DNA of 64,000 nucleotides from Halorientalis pallida (GTDB lineage: Archaea; Halobacteriota; Halobacteria; Halobacteriales; Haloarculaceae), in NCBI RefSeq assembly GCF_004118325.1, contig NZ_RDFA01000005.1, forward strand, positions 1 through 64,000, read 5' to 3'. Under the pieces are notes generated by a model. The model searched no databases and was not told the origin of the DNA. It worked only from the letters and a program-made list of their open reading frames with translations. Position numbers and translations under genes: made by a program. Shown one piece after another: positions 45,320 through 55,358 of this stretch. Position 1 is the first letter of the stretch; every line of letters begins with the position of its first letter.

Positions 45320-46486
45320 ATGAATTTCGAATCCACCGACGAACGTTCGATGATTCGGTCGACCGCGGCAGACGTGGCGGCCGAGTACGGACCGGAGCAC
45401 TGGCGAAAAAAAGAAGAGCAAGGCGAGTTTTCCGAGGCGTTCTGGGACGAACTGGCCGAGGCTGGCTTCCACGGCTTGCTGGTTCCCGAAGAGTACGAGG
45501 GCGCTGGCATGGGTATGCAAGAGATGGGGCTGGCTATGGAGACCCTCTGTGCAGAGGGGTGTGGCATGGCCGGTACCTGGTACCTCGTACTCACTGCGGG
45601 TATGGCCGCCGTCGGTATCCAACAGATCGGCACCGAGGATCAAAAGCAAACCTATCTGCCCGACATCGCCGATGGAAAGCGCAACTTCTCCATCGGCATC
45701 ACCGAACCCGAAGCCGGGACGAACACGCTGAACGTCGCGACCCGGGCCGAGAAAGACGGCGACGAGTATGTCCTCAACGGCCAGAAAGCCTGGATCACCT
45801 TCTCCGATCGGGCCGACAACATGATCCTCGTCACCCGCACGACACCCCGCGAGGAAGTTGAAAAAGGCACCGACGGTATCAGCCTGTTCATCGTCGATAT
45901 GGACGCCCCCGGGATCGACGTGTCGCCAATTCCCAAACACGGTATCAACTACTCCAAATCCTGTGAGGTCTTCTTCGAGGACGTGCGCGTCCACGAAGAC
46001 GACTTGCTGGGCGAGGAGGACGAGGGCTGGCCCGCGCTCGTATCGATGCTCAACCCAGAACGCATCGGCTTTGCGGCCGCCGGGACCGGCATCGGCAAAC
46101 TCGCCGCCGACCAGGCCATCGAGTACGCTAACGACCGCGAGGTGTTCGGGCGCCCCGTCGGCGAACACCAGGCGGTCTCGTTCCCCATCACTAAGGCCTA
46201 CGCACGCATGGAGACGGCTACGCTGATGCGCCAGAAGGCAGAGTGGCTTTACGACAACGGCGAGCCCTGTGGCTACGAGACAAACGTCGCGAAGGCAACG
46301 GCCGTCGAAGCCGGTATCGAGGCCGTCAAGCAGTCGATGCAGGCCTTTGGTGGCTGGGGCTACGCCAAGGAGTACGACGTGGAGCGGTGGTGGCGCGAGA
46401 TCAACCTCACCCGTCTAGCACCGGTCTCCCAGCAGATGGCGTACAACCACATCAGCCAGGAACTCGGCTTCCCCAAGTCCTACTGA
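45320..46486 (+). CDS. Acyl-CoA dehydrogenase (isovaleryl-CoA type by context)
   Basis: A 388-residue FAD-dependent dehydrogenase forming the 2,3-enoyl-CoA. Motifs: [20 protein letters not shown], the substrate/FAD segment [26 protein letters not shown], and the C-terminal [20 protein letters not shown] with RWWREIN. The stop overlaps the next ATG (TGATG), tying it to the carboxylase genes. In leucine catabolism an enzyme of this family makes 3-methylcrotonyl-CoA, the carboxylase substrate, which fits the neighbours. Family level is certain; the substrate is inferred. Confidence 0.9.
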   Translation: MNFESTDERSMIRSTAADVAAEYGPEHWRKKEEQGEFSEAFWDELAEAGFHGLLVPEEYEGAGMGMQEMGLAMETLCAEGCGMAGTWYLVLTAGMAAVGIQQIGTEDQKQTYLPDIADGKRNFSIGITEPEAGTNTLNVATRAEKDGDEYVLNGQKAWITFSDRADNMILVTRTTPREEVEKGTDGISLFIVDMDAPGIDVSPIPKHGINYSKSCEVFFEDVRVHEDDLLGEEDEGWPALVSMLNPERIGFAAAGTGIGKLAADQAIEYANDREVFGRPVGEHQAVSFPITKAYARMETATLMRQKAEWLYDNGEPCGYETNVAKATAVEAGIEAVKQSMQAFGGWGYAKEYDVERWWREINLTRLAPVSQQMAYNHISQELGFPKSY

Positions 46487-48270
46487 TGTTCGGGAAAGTT
46501 CTCGTCGCCAACCGCGGGGAAATCGCGGTCCGCGTGATGGCGGCATGTGAAGAACTGGGCATCGAGACGGTCGCCGTCTACAGCGACGCCGACCGCAACG
46601 GCGGCCACGTTGAGTACGCCGACGAGGCCTACAACGTCGGCCCCGCGCCGGCCAGCGAGTCCTACCTCGACCAGGAGGAGATCGTCGACGTGGCACAGCG
46701 AGCGGACGCCGACGCGATCCACCCCGGCTACGGCTTCCTCGCGGAGAACGCCGCGTTCGCCGCCCGGGTCGAGGCCGCCGACGGCATCACCTGGATCGGA
46801 CCGCCAAGCGACGCGATGGAGACGCTGGGCGAGAAGACGAAGGCCCGGACCGTCATGCAGGAGGCTGGTGTCCCGGTCGTCCCCGGGACGACCGACCCCG
46901 TCGCCGACCCCGAAGAAGTACGCCAGTTGGGCGAGGAGTACGGCTATCCCATCGCGATCAAGGCAGAGGGCGGCGGTGGCGGCCGCGGGATGAAGATCGT
47001 CCGAAGCGAGGCTGAAGTCGAGGACGCGCTGGAAAGCGCAAAGCGCGAGGGCGAGGCCTATTTCGACAACGACTCGGTCTACGTCGAGAAGTACCTCGAA
47101 GCCCCCAAACACATCGAGGTGCAGGTGCTCGCGGACGAACACGGTAACGTCCGGCATCTGGGCGAACGCGACTGCTCGCTCCAGCGCCGCCACCAGAAGG
47201 TTATCGAAGAGGCCCCAAGCCCTGCGCTGGACGGCGAGCTGCGCGAGGAGATTGGCGAGGCCGCTCGCCGGGGCGTCCGGGAAGCCGGCTACACCAACGC
47301 CGGCACAGTCGAGTTCCTCGTCGAGGACGGCGAGTTCTACTTCATGGAGGTCAACACCCGCATTCAGGTCGAACACACCGTCACCGAGGAAGTGACCGGG
47401 ATCGACATCGTTCGCTGGCAGCTGCGTGTCGCCGCGGACGAGGAGTTGACCTTCGCCCAGGATGACGTGGAGATCGAGGGCCACGCCGTCGAGTACCGGA
47501 TCAACGCGGAGAACCCGGCCGAGGATTTCGCGCCGACGCCGGGACCGCTCGAAACGTACGAGCCCCCGAGCAGTATCGGCGTCCGCCTCGATCACGCGGT
47601 CGCGCAGGGCGACGAGATCGGCGGCGACTACGACTCGATGATCGCGAAGCTGATAGTCACCGGCGAGGACCGCGACCACTGCCTGGACCGGTCGAAGCGG
47701 GCCCTGTACCACTTCACTGTCGAGGGTGTCCACACGACGATCCCGTTCCATCTGCTGATGCTCGACGACGAGACGTTCGTCAGCGGCGATCACACCACGA
47801 AGTACCTCGATCAAGAGCTCGACGACGAGACCCTCGACGCGGCCGTCGAGCACTGGGGTGCCGACGCAGTCGGCGGCGACACGCCGTCGGCCTCGACCGA
47901 CGAGATCGCCGTCGAGGTCAACGGGAAGCGCTTCGACGTGGTCGTCGAGGAGGGACTGCCACGCGCCCCACGGGGCGGCGACGCCGGCGGCGGATCGAGC
48001 GGCGGGAGTTCCGGCGGGGGCTCATCTGGGAGCGCCCCAGCGGACGTGGCCGCCTCGGGCGCGATCACTGCAGAGATGCAGGGCACCGTCCTGTCCGTCG
48101 CAGTCGAACCCGGCGACGAGGTCGCGGCGGGCGACGTCGTCTGCGTGCTGGAAGCGATGAAGATGGAAAACGACGTGGTGGCGTCGACCGGCGGGACCGT
48201 CGCATCGGTCCCAGTCGCGGAGGGCGACTCGGTGGACATGGGTGATACCCTCGTCGTTCTGGAGGAGTGA
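46486..48270 (+). CDS. Acyl-CoA carboxylase, biotin carboxylase/BCCP subunit
   Basis: A 594-residue fused subunit. Biotin carboxylase occupies about 1-445 ([20 protein letters not shown], then [17 protein letters not shown] loop [30 protein letters not shown]-type [27 protein letters not shown]). A Ser-Gly linker ([15 protein letters not shown]) leads to the biotinyl domain with the biotin Lys in EAMKMEND near 558. It carboxylates biotin with ATP and bicarbonate for the CT subunit next door. The ATG at 46486 shares its A with the upstream stop. The frame is open further upstream, but that is antisense-like overlap with the dehydrogenase. By neighbours, 3-methylcrotonyl-CoA or propionyl-CoA are the likely substrates. 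Confidence 0.93.
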   Translation: MFGKVLVANRGEIAVRVMAACEELGIETVAVYSDADRNGGHVEYADEAYNVGPAPASESYLDQEEIVDVAQRADADAIHPGYGFLAENAAFAARVEAADGITWIGPPSDAMETLGEKTKARTVMQEAGVPVVPGTTDPVADPEEVRQLGEEYGYPIAIKAEGGGGGRGMKIVRSEAEVEDALESAKREGEAYFDNDSVYVEKYLEAPKHIEVQVLADEHGNVRHLGERDCSLQRRHQKVIEEAPSPALDGELREEIGEAARRGVREAGYTNAGTVEFLVEDGEFYFMEVNTRIQVEHTVTEEVTGIDIVRWQLRVAADEELTFAQDDVEIEGHAVEYRINAENPAEDFAPTPGPLETYEPPSSIGVRLDHAVAQGDEIGGDYDSMIAKLIVTGEDRDHCLDRSKRALYHFTVEGVHTTIPFHLLMLDDETFVSGDHTTKYLDQELDDETLDAAVEHWGADAVGGDTPSASTDEIAVEVNGKRFDVVVEEGLPRAPRGGDAGGGSSGGSSGGGSSGSAPADVAASGAITAEMQGTVLSVAVEPGDEVAAGDVVCVLEAMKMENDVVASTGGTVASVPVAEGDSVDMGDTLVVLEE

Positions 48271-48272
48271 TC

Positions 48273-49991
48273 ATGCGAATCAGGATATCAGACGACACGA
48301 CCGAATCGGAGGCAGAGGCGATTGCAGAGGCACTGGCGACGCACTTCGAGGACGACGTGATCCTCGTGGTCGACAGCGGCGAAGAGGTTGGCAGCGCAAC
48401 CTACGACGGTGACGAGCGTGACGTGGCCACAGCGCGGGCAGAGGACGATCTGGGCCCGACCGAGCGCGAGGAGAGCCTGATTGAGGAGATCGAGGAGATC
48501 CTCGAAGGTGGTCCCGAGAAGTATAAGAAACAGTTGCCCGAGGAGGGCAAACTCTTCGTTCGGGACCGGGTCGACCTGTGGTTCGGCGACGACTTCCTGT
48601 TCGAGGACGGAACGTTCGCGGAGTTCGACTCCGACGACCAGCTCCCGGCCGACGGGCTCATCACCGGGGCCGCGGAGTTCGAGGGCCGGGACCTGCACTT
48701 CATGGCCAACGACTACACGGTCAAACGCGGGTCGATGGCCTCCAAGGGCGTCGAGAAGTTCCTGCGGATGCAACAACGGGCTCTGAAAACGGGACGGCCC
48801 GTCCTCTACCTAATGGATTCTTCGGGCGGCCGGATCGACCAGCAGACGGGCTTTTTCGCCAACCGCGAGGGCATCGGGAAGTATTACTACAACCACTCAA
48901 TGCTCTCGGGTCGGGTGCCACAGATCTGTGTGCTGTACGGGCCATCTATTGCCGGTGCGGCCTACACCCCAGTGTTCGCGGACTTCACCGTCATGGTCCG
49001 AGGTATGAGCGCGATGGCGATCGCCAGTCCCCGGATGGTCGAAATGGTCACCGGCGAGGAGATCAGCCTCGAAGACTTGGGTGGCCCTGATGTCCACGCC
49101 CAGTATTCAGGGAGCGCGGACCTCGTCGCCGACGACGAAGAACACGCACGCGAACTCGTCGCCAAACTCATCGGCTACCTGCCCGACAACGCCGACGAGG
49201 ACCCACCACAGACCAGCGGCGCTGCGCCGAAGCTCTCCCCGGAGGGTATCGACGCCGTCGTTCCCCAGGAGCCGAACAAGGGTTACGATATGTTCGACGT
49301 GATCGACCGGGTCGTCGACGCCGGGTCCACGCTCGAACTGCGACCCGAATACGGCAAGGAGATCATCACCTCGTTTGCCCGGATCGACGGCCGACCCATA
49401 GGGATCGTCGCGAACCAGCCCAACCACCGGGCCGGTGCGATCTTCCCTGACGCCGCCGAGAAGGCGGCTCAGTTCATCTGGACCTGCGACGCCTACAACA
49501 TCCCGCTGTTGTATCTCTGTGACACCCCCGGCTTCATGGCCGGCTCCGGCGTCGAGAAGGAGGGGATCCTTGAACAGGGCAAGAAGATGATCTACGCCAC
49601 GTCCTCAGCGACGGTTCCCAAACAGTCCGTCGTCGTCAGGAAGGCCTACGGCGCGGGCATCTACGCGATGTCCGGCCCGGCCTACGACCCCGAATCGACC
49701 CTCGGCCTGCCCAGCGGCGAGATCGCGATCATGGGGCCGGAAGCGGCGATCAACGCCGTCTACGCCCGGAAGCTCTCGGAGATCGATGACGAAGAAGAAC
49801 GCGCAAAACGCGAACAGGAACTCCGCGAGGAGTACCGCGAGGACATCGACATCCACCGAATGGCCAGCGAGGTCGTCATTGACGAGATCGTCCCGCCCAG
49901 CGATCTCCGAGAAGAGCTGTCGAACCGCTTCGCGTTCTACGAGACCGTCGAGAAGGACCTGCCGGACAAGAAACACGGCACGATTCTCTAA
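48273..49991 (+). CDS. Acyl-CoA carboxylase carboxyltransferase with fused small N-terminal domain
   Basis: A 572-residue subunit transferring CO2 from biotin to acyl-CoA. The CT core starts at about 85 (LFVRDRVDLWFGDDF), with DSSGGRIDQQTGFFANREGI, GPSIAGAAYTPVFADFTVMV, PNHRAGAIFPDAAEKAAQFI, CDTPGFMAGSGVEKEGI and AYGAGIYAMSGPAYDP. The first about 60 residues (MRIRISDDTTESEAEAIAEA) resemble the separate small protein found beside haloarchaeal acc/pcc genes (PccX or acc operon protein), here apparently fused to the CT. The GTG at 48267 overlapping the upstream stop is an alternative start. A GGAGG precedes the ATG. Confidence 0.88.
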   Translation: MRIRISDDTTESEAEAIAEALATHFEDDVILVVDSGEEVGSATYDGDERDVATARAEDDLGPTEREESLIEEIEEILEGGPEKYKKQLPEEGKLFVRDRVDLWFGDDFLFEDGTFAEFDSDDQLPADGLITGAAEFEGRDLHFMANDYTVKRGSMASKGVEKFLRMQQRALKTGRPVLYLMDSSGGRIDQQTGFFANREGIGKYYYNHSMLSGRVPQICVLYGPSIAGAAYTPVFADFTVMVRGMSAMAIASPRMVEMVTGEEISLEDLGGPDVHAQYSGSADLVADDEEHARELVAKLIGYLPDNADEDPPQTSGAAPKLSPEGIDAVVPQEPNKGYDMFDVIDRVVDAGSTLELRPEYGKEIITSFARIDGRPIGIVANQPNHRAGAIFPDAAEKAAQFIWTCDAYNIPLLYLCDTPGFMAGSGVEKEGILEQGKKMIYATSSATVPKQSVVVRKAYGAGIYAMSGPAYDPESTLGLPSGEIAIMGPEAAINAVYARKLSEIDDEEERAKREQELREEYREDIDIHRMASEVVIDEIVPPSDLREELSNRFAFYETVEKDLPDKKHGTIL

Positions 49992-50006
49992 CACACGAGA
50001 GAGACA

Positions 50007-50471
50007 ATGACAGGGAAGTACTACGAGGAGTTCGAGGTCGGCGAGACCATCGAACACGGGAAACGCCGGACGGTTAGCGAGAGCGACAACCAGCAGTTCT
50101 GCGACATGACGATGAACCAGCAGCCGCTGCACCTCGACGCCGAGTTCGCGGCCGACACCGAGTTCGGCGAGCGACTGGTCAACGGCCTCTACACGATGAG
50201 TCTGGCCGTCGGGCTGACGATTCCGGACACAACCGACGGGACCATCGTCGCGAACCTCTCGTACGACAATGTCGAACACCCGAATCCCCTCTTCCACGGC
50301 GACACGATCCGCGTCCAGTCGACCGTGACCGACAAGCGCGAGACCAGCGACGGCGAACGCGGCATCGTCACAATGCACGTCGAGGTGTACAAGGTGAACA
50401 GCGACGAGGAACAACTCGTCTGTGAGTTCGACCGCACCGCACTCTCACTGAAACGCGAACACACCGAGTAA
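50007..50471 (+). CDS. MaoC-like (R)-hydratase
   Basis: A 154-residue hot-dog-fold enoyl-CoA hydratase. The active-site Asp/His loop is MNQQPLHLDAEFAADTEFGE, preceded by the N-terminal YYEEFEVGETIEHGKRRTV typical of the MaoC family. In the mycobacterial leucine cluster a MaoC protein hydrates 3-methylglutaconyl-CoA, and the same neighbours are present here, so I infer that role. It follows the CT gene by 15 bases and precedes a second ligase by 29 bases. Confidence 0.85.
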   Translation: MTGKYYEEFEVGETIEHGKRRTVSESDNQQFCDMTMNQQPLHLDAEFAADTEFGERLVNGLYTMSLAVGLTIPDTTDGTIVANLSYDNVEHPNPLFHGDTIRVQSTVTDKRETSDGERGIVTMHVEVYKVNSDEEQLVCEFDRTALSLKREHTE

Positions 50472-50500
50472 CAGCTTCCCGAATTCAGAATTTTAGTATC

Positions 50501-52516
50501 ATGACAGACTCGATTGCGGAGATGGACGAGATCGTCCACGAGCCGAGCCATGAGTTCGTCGAATCGACGAACGTCTGGGAGTTCATGCAGACCTACGGCA
50601 TCGACGACTACGAGGCACTGATCGAGCGAACCACCACAGAGATCGACGGCGTGCCCGAGTCCGGCGTCGACTGGTTCTGGGACGAACTCGTCGACTACCT
50701 GGGGATCGAGTTCTACGAGGAGTACGACACCGTCCGGGACGACACCGACGGCCCCCAGTTCACCGACTGGTACCCCGGCGGCGAGCTCAACATCGCCCAC
50801 AACGTCGTCGACCGCCACGCCGCTACCGACGAGGAGCGCCGGAACAAGGTCGCCACCATCTGGGAAGGCGAAGACGGCGAGGTTCGGGAAGTCACCTTCC
50901 ACGAACTCCACCGCCAGGCCAACCAGGTGGCTAACGCCCTCGACGCACGCGGCATCGAGACCGGCGACACCGTCGGCCTCTACATGCCGATGGTCCCCGA
51001 GGTCGTCTCGATCCTCTATGGCTGTTTCAAGATCGGCGCGATCGCCGTCCCCATCTTCTCGGGCTTCGGCGTCGACGCCACCGCCACCCGCATCGAGGAC
51101 CCGGAGTGTTCGATCCTGGTGACCGGCGACGGCTTCCTCCGGCGGGGCGATCCGGTGACGCTCAAGGAGACGGCCGACGAGGCCATCGCACAGGCCGACA
51201 CCGACGTGGAATCGGTGATCGTCTACGACCGACTCGGGGCGAGCGACCCGGACACGGACCTCTCGATCCCGATGACCGACGGCCGCGACGAGTGGTGGGC
51301 CGACGCCGTCGCCACCCAGTCCGACGAGTACGACACCAAGTCGCTCCCCAGCGACCAGGAGTCGATGCTGCTGTATTCGTCGGGGACCACCGGCAAACCG
51401 AAGGGGATCGTCCACACCCACGCCGGCGTCCAGACGCAAACGGCCAAAGAGTTGTACTTCGGGTTCGATCTCAAGCCCGCCGACCGCTTCTTCTGGGTCT
51501 CCGACATCGGCTGGATGATGGGGCCCTGGACCCTGATCGGGAACCACACCTTCGGCGGCACCATCTTCATGTACGAGGGTGCGCCCGACCACCCCCAGCC
51601 CGACCGGTTCTGGGAGATGATCGACCGCCACGACCTCACCCAGTTCGGCATCTCCCCGACCGCGATCCGCGCGCTCCGCAAGCAGGGCGACGAGTGGGTC
51701 GAGGGCCACGACCTCTCCAGCCTGCGCCTGCTCGGCTCGACGGGCGAACCGTGGGACCCCGAGTCCTGGCAGTGGTTCCACGAGACCGTCGGCGGCGGCG
51801 ACACCCCCATCATCAACATCTCCGGCGGGACCGAGATCTGTGGCTGTTTCCTGATGCCCATGCCGATCAACGACCTCAAGCCCTGCACCCTCGGTGGGCC
51901 GGGGCTCGGTATGGACATCGACATCGTCGATTCGGACGGCGAGTCCATTGCCGACACCCACGAACGGGGCTATCTGGTCGCGCGTGACTCCTGTCCCTCG
52001 ATGACGAAATCACTCTGGAGCGGCGACAAGCGCTACCGCAACGAGTACTGGTCGACCTGGGAGGACCTGTGGGATCACGGCGACTGGGCCCAGAAAGACG
52101 AGGACGGCTTCTGGTTCCTCCACGGCCGGGCCGACGACGCCCTCAACGTGGCCGGCCGCAAAGTCGGCCCCGCCGAGGTCGAAGGCGCGGCGATGGACCA
52201 CGCCGCCGTCAACCAGGCCGCCGCCATCGGGGCCGACGACGACACCACCGGCACCGCCGTCGTCCTCTACGTGATCGTCGAGGACGGGTTCGAGGCCAGT
52301 GACGCCCTCCGCGAGGAGATCCGCGAACAGGTCGGCGCTGAACTCGGCAAGCCGTTCCGCCCCCGGGAGGTCCTGTTCGTCGAGGCGTTCCCGAAGACCC
52401 AGTCGGGCAAGATCATCCGCCGGGCCGTCCAGGCGACCTACGAGGGCGAAGACCTGGGTGACATGAGTAGTATCGAGAACCCCGCGGCGCTGGAGGCCAT
52501 CGAGGACGCCCGGTAG
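50501..52516 (+). CDS. Acetyl-CoA-synthetase-like acyl-CoA ligase
   Basis: A 671-residue ligase of the ACS/propionyl-CoA synthetase type, longer than the others because of an N-terminal extension (WEFMQTYGIDDYEALIERTT). Motifs: DWYPGGELNIAHNVVDRHA, ATP loop LYSSGTTGKPKGIVHTHAG, ISGGTEICGCFL, DGFWFLHGRADDALNVAGRK and the C-terminal PKTQSGKIIRRAV with the catalytic Lys. It could recycle acetate or acetoacetate from the lyase step or activate the pathway's entry acid. The substrate cannot be told from sequence. It converges with the CitE-like gene, stops only 8 bases apart. Confidence 0.88.
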   Translation: MTDSIAEMDEIVHEPSHEFVESTNVWEFMQTYGIDDYEALIERTTTEIDGVPESGVDWFWDELVDYLGIEFYEEYDTVRDDTDGPQFTDWYPGGELNIAHNVVDRHAATDEERRNKVATIWEGEDGEVREVTFHELHRQANQVANALDARGIETGDTVGLYMPMVPEVVSILYGCFKIGAIAVPIFSGFGVDATATRIEDPECSILVTGDGFLRRGDPVTLKETADEAIAQADTDVESVIVYDRLGASDPDTDLSIPMTDGRDEWWADAVATQSDEYDTKSLPSDQESMLLYSSGTTGKPKGIVHTHAGVQTQTAKELYFGFDLKPADRFFWVSDIGWMMGPWTLIGNHTFGGTIFMYEGAPDHPQPDRFWEMIDRHDLTQFGISPTAIRALRKQGDEWVEGHDLSSLRLLGSTGEPWDPESWQWFHETVGGGDTPIINISGGTEICGCFLMPMPINDLKPCTLGGPGLGMDIDIVDSDGESIADTHERGYLVARDSCPSMTKSLWSGDKRYRNEYWSTWEDLWDHGDWAQKDEDGFWFLHGRADDALNVAGRKVGPAEVEGAAMDHAAVNQAAAIGADDDTTGTAVVLYVIVEDGFEASDALREEIREQVGAELGKPFRPREVLFVEAFPKTQSGKIIRRAVQATYEGEDLGDMSSIENPAALEAIEDAR

Positions 52517-52524
52517 GTGTATCC

Positions 52525-53358
52525 CTACTGCCGATCGGCTTCGCGGGCACGTTCGAGGATGCGTTCGGCCTGCGAGATGAGCGGCGCGTCGATCATCTCC
52601 CCGTCGACCTTGAAAACGCCGGCATCGGTCTCGTTATCGGCCTTGACGACGCGTTCGGCCCATTCGATCTCCTCATCACTGGGCGTGAACGCATCGTTGA
52701 TGACCGGGACCTGATCGGGGTGGATCGCCATCTTCCCGTCGTAGCCGAGCTGGGCGGCGAACTCCGTCGCTTCGCGGAGCCCCTCCTGATCGCCGTAGTC
52801 CGGGTAAATCGTGTCGATCGCGTCGATACCGGCGGCGCTAGCTGCGACGACGACTCGCTCGCGTGCATAGAGCACCTCAGTCCCGTCACTAGTGCGACTC
52901 GCACCGAGGTCTGCTGCCAGATCCTCCGCTCCAAATAGGAGTGCATCGGTGGGATCGGCGGCAGCAATCTCGTCGGCATTGAGGACGCCTGCAGCGGATT
53001 CGACCAGCGCGAGCACAGGGAGCTCTACGTCGCGCTCTTCGAGCTGTTGTGCCAGCGAGGAGACGTCTCCAGCGGAACCTGTCTTCGGTAGCATAACACT
53101 GTCTGGAATCGATCCGGATAGTACCACGTCAAGGTCGGTGGCGGCTCCGGATCCCGCAGGATTGACGCGAACACAGATGTGATTCTCTGACCGAACATCT
53201 GCGAGTACCGTCCGGACGGATTCACGCGCCTGCTGCTTATCGTTTGGTGCAACCGCGTCCTCAAGATCGAAGACCACGACATCCGCCGTACTACCGGCCG
53301 CTTTACGCATTAGCTTTGGTTCGTCACCCGGTGCGAACAGAACACTTCGTCGGACCAT
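52525..53358 (-). CDS. CitE/HpcH-family beta-hydroxyacyl-CoA lyase
   Basis: A 277-residue TIM-barrel lyase of the CitE-like group. Residues: FAPGDEPKLMRKA, FDLEDAVAPNDKQQARESV (metal Glu/Asp), VRVNPAGS (Arg), VMLPKTGS, ALVESAAGVLNADEIA (metal Glu), LFGAEDLAADLGA and MAIHPDQVPVIN. The family includes the mycobacterial (R)-HMG-CoA/citramalyl-CoA lyase encoded beside accA1/accD1, fadE19 and maoC. The same partners lie next door here, so HMG-CoA cleavage to acetyl-CoA and acetoacetate is the favoured role. The start at 53358 (MVRRSVLFAPGDEPKLM) is used; 20 residues above it are not conserved-looking. Confidence 0.88.
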   Translation of the reverse strand: MVRRSVLFAPGDEPKLMRKAAGSTADVVVFDLEDAVAPNDKQQARESVRTVLADVRSENHICVRVNPAGSGAATDLDVVLSGSIPDSVMLPKTGSAGDVSSLAQQLEERDVELPVLALVESAAGVLNADEIAAADPTDALLFGAEDLAADLGASRTSDGTEVLYARERVVVAASAAGIDAIDTIYPDYGDQEGLREATEFAAQLGYDGKMAIHPDQVPVINDAFTPSDEEIEWAERVVKADNETDAGVFKVDGEMIDAPLISQAERILERAREADRQ

Positions 53359-53461
53359 ATCCGACCTTCTATCGCCTGACGATAAGAGGTTATGACACGT
53401 GGCGAGCGGACGCCCCACTCCTTCTCAGTAGTTGCTGATAGTAGCCAAGATAGTCTGTGAC

Positions 53462-55291
53462 TTAGGCAACAGCGCCGGTTTGGTCGGAGACGACCTCCCA
53501 GTCGTCGGGCGAAAGAACTGTGCCACCGAAGTCGCCTGCTTCGGGGTAGGCCGTCGTCACGACGTACTCGGTCCGGTCGCTGAGGTAGTCCACAAGCGTC
53601 TGGAGATGTTCGCTGGCGAGACCCCCAACATCGTCCAGCAACATACACGGCACTCGGTCGGCGACGCTGAAGGCTTCATAGCCAGCGAGGGCAGCGATGA
53701 AGCCCACGAGTTCCACCTCGCCTTCGGACATCGCGTCGACGGTAATCTCTCGGCCATCGCGAGCAATGATGAGTTCGAGGTCAGATGTTTCGCCGGTGTC
53801 GGGGTCAACGTGCTTTTCGAGCCGTGCGCTCTCGAAGCTGGGGTCGAATTTCTCGACGACGTCTTCCAGCGCGTCGTCGAAGGCCTCGCGAGCGGTCGCG
53901 ATCACATGCTCCCGACGGGCACGCAGCGACTGAATCTCCTGACTCAACTCGTCGATCTGAGCCTGCAGGTCATCACGCTGAGCGGCCTCGTCTTCGAGCT
54001 CTGACTTCACTGTGCAACGCTGTTCGAGCGTTGCCTCCGTTCGGGCGATCTCCTGTTCGAGCGTACTGCGGCGGTCGTCCGTTTCCTCGACCTTCGATTC
54101 CAGTTCGTCGACTCGGTCCATCACCTCTTCAAGATCCGAGCGAGCCTCTTCGAGTTCGTCTTGAGATTCACTGAGCGTCGACCGAAGGGAGGAGAGGTCC
54201 TGTTCGAGTGATTGCTTTTCCCGGCGCTGCTGCCGGATCTCGTTCTGTCGCTCTTTAAGATCGCTGACCTCCGTTTTGAGCGTCGACCGTTCCTCCCGTC
54301 GTTCGGCAATGGCGTCGCTCAGCGCGTCGATCTGGGCCTGGATATCGTCGCGAGTCGTCTCATGCCCACAGACCCAGCAGGAGAGTTGGTCGGTGTCGAT
54401 CTGTCGGTCGACATCAACGACAAGATCGAGATGGCCCTCTTCCAATACTCGCTCGTTCGTATTGTACAGCGTTTCGAGCGTCTCGATCTCCCCGGAGAGT
54501 TCGCGGACGGTCTGTTGCTTGTCCTTGAGTTGGGCTTTCAGATCGGGAGCTGCTGGCACGTCGATGGCGTCCAGTGCTGTCTCTTTGTCTTCGATCTGAG
54601 ATTCCAGTGACTCGATTTTGGCTTCGAGCCGGGACACTCGCTGTTGGGCTCGTTCTCGCTGACGACGGGCGTCTGCGAGGTCGTCTTCCAGTGCCTCTTG
54701 GTCACCGGATTCGGACTCGTCACCATCGATTTCGGCGAGTTCCTCTTGTAGTTCCTCGAGTTTGGATTCGAGCGACGTGATCTCCTCTGTCTTCGAGGTT
54801 AGTTTCTCGGCAGCACGTTCAGCGTCTTGGAGGTCCGATTCGACGCGTCGACGCTCTTCCTGGAGTGACTGGATCTGTTCGCTGATGTTCTCTTGTTCGA
54901 GCGGCCGAATCAGGTGTGGCGTGAGGTCTGCACCATCGCGAACCGCGGTGCGGATGGCGTTGTCCTCGTCGAGAAACGCGAACAGTTCGGCACAGATCTG
55001 GTCCTGTTCGTCAGTTAGATACGGCGTGCCCGACCGAGAAACAGTCCCAGCGCTCTGGTTGAGCGTGACTTGATACTCGTCATCGGGTGTCTGCAGGTGG
55101 ACGGAGCCCTCTGACTCTCCGTCAGTGAGTGTCGTCGACGAGATCTCACCACCGAGGACCGTTCGTAGGGCAGTCACAAGTGAGGTTTTCCCCTGCCAGT
55201 TTGAGGCTTGGACGGCATTCGTTCCGGGATGAAGTGTCGCTGCCCCGTTGCGAATCCCCGCAATATTGGATATATCGAGCTCCCACGTCAT
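53462..55291 (-). CDS. Archaea-specific SMC-related protein (Sph/Rad50-like)
   Basis: A 609-residue SMC/Rad50-like ATPase. The N-terminal Walker A is in QASNWQGKTSLV (GKT present, flanks divergent). Coiled coils span about 135-270 and 315-455 and are separated by a zinc hook CWVCGH (C305, C308), as in Rad50. The C-terminal half-head has MSEGEVELVGF and a Walker B PCMLLDDVGG. It starts 67 bases after the rdfA stop. In Haloferax an RdfA-type protein is encoded next to Sph3 and the pair influences cell shape; paralogous pairs are common on haloarchaeal accessory DNA. The exact role of this copy is unknown. Confidence 0.88.
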   Translation of the reverse strand: MTWELDISNIAGIRNGAATLHPGTNAVQASNWQGKTSLVTALRTVLGGEISSTTLTDGESEGSVHLQTPDDEYQVTLNQSAGTVSRSGTPYLTDEQDQICAELFAFLDEDNAIRTAVRDGADLTPHLIRPLEQENISEQIQSLQEERRRVESDLQDAERAAEKLTSKTEEITSLESKLEELQEELAEIDGDESESGDQEALEDDLADARRQRERAQQRVSRLEAKIESLESQIEDKETALDAIDVPAAPDLKAQLKDKQQTVRELSGEIETLETLYNTNERVLEEGHLDLVVDVDRQIDTDQLSCWVCGHETTRDDIQAQIDALSDAIAERREERSTLKTEVSDLKERQNEIRQQRREKQSLEQDLSSLRSTLSESQDELEEARSDLEEVMDRVDELESKVEETDDRRSTLEQEIARTEATLEQRCTVKSELEDEAAQRDDLQAQIDELSQEIQSLRARREHVIATAREAFDDALEDVVEKFDPSFESARLEKHVDPDTGETSDLELIIARDGREITVDAMSEGEVELVGFIAALAGYEAFSVADRVPCMLLDDVGGLASEHLQTLVDYLSDRTEYVVTTAYPEAGDFGGTVLSPDDWEVVSDQTGAVA

Positions 55292-55358
55292 CTATTTCAG
55301 TAGAATGGGGTGTGGGTTCTTAACTTCTGTAGGATTATCATCGGCTAGGGGACTGGGT

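Noticed and set aside
46480-47853. 457-residue open frame antisense to the biotin carboxylase gene
   Set aside because: Its sequence is the typical Val/Asp/Arg/Leu-rich shadow of a GC-rich gene; the plus strand encodes unmistakable biotin carboxylase motifs.
50189-51961. 590-residue open frame antisense to the ACS-like ligase
   Set aside because: It is a shadow produced by codon bias; no domain features, while the opposite strand has complete ligase motifs.
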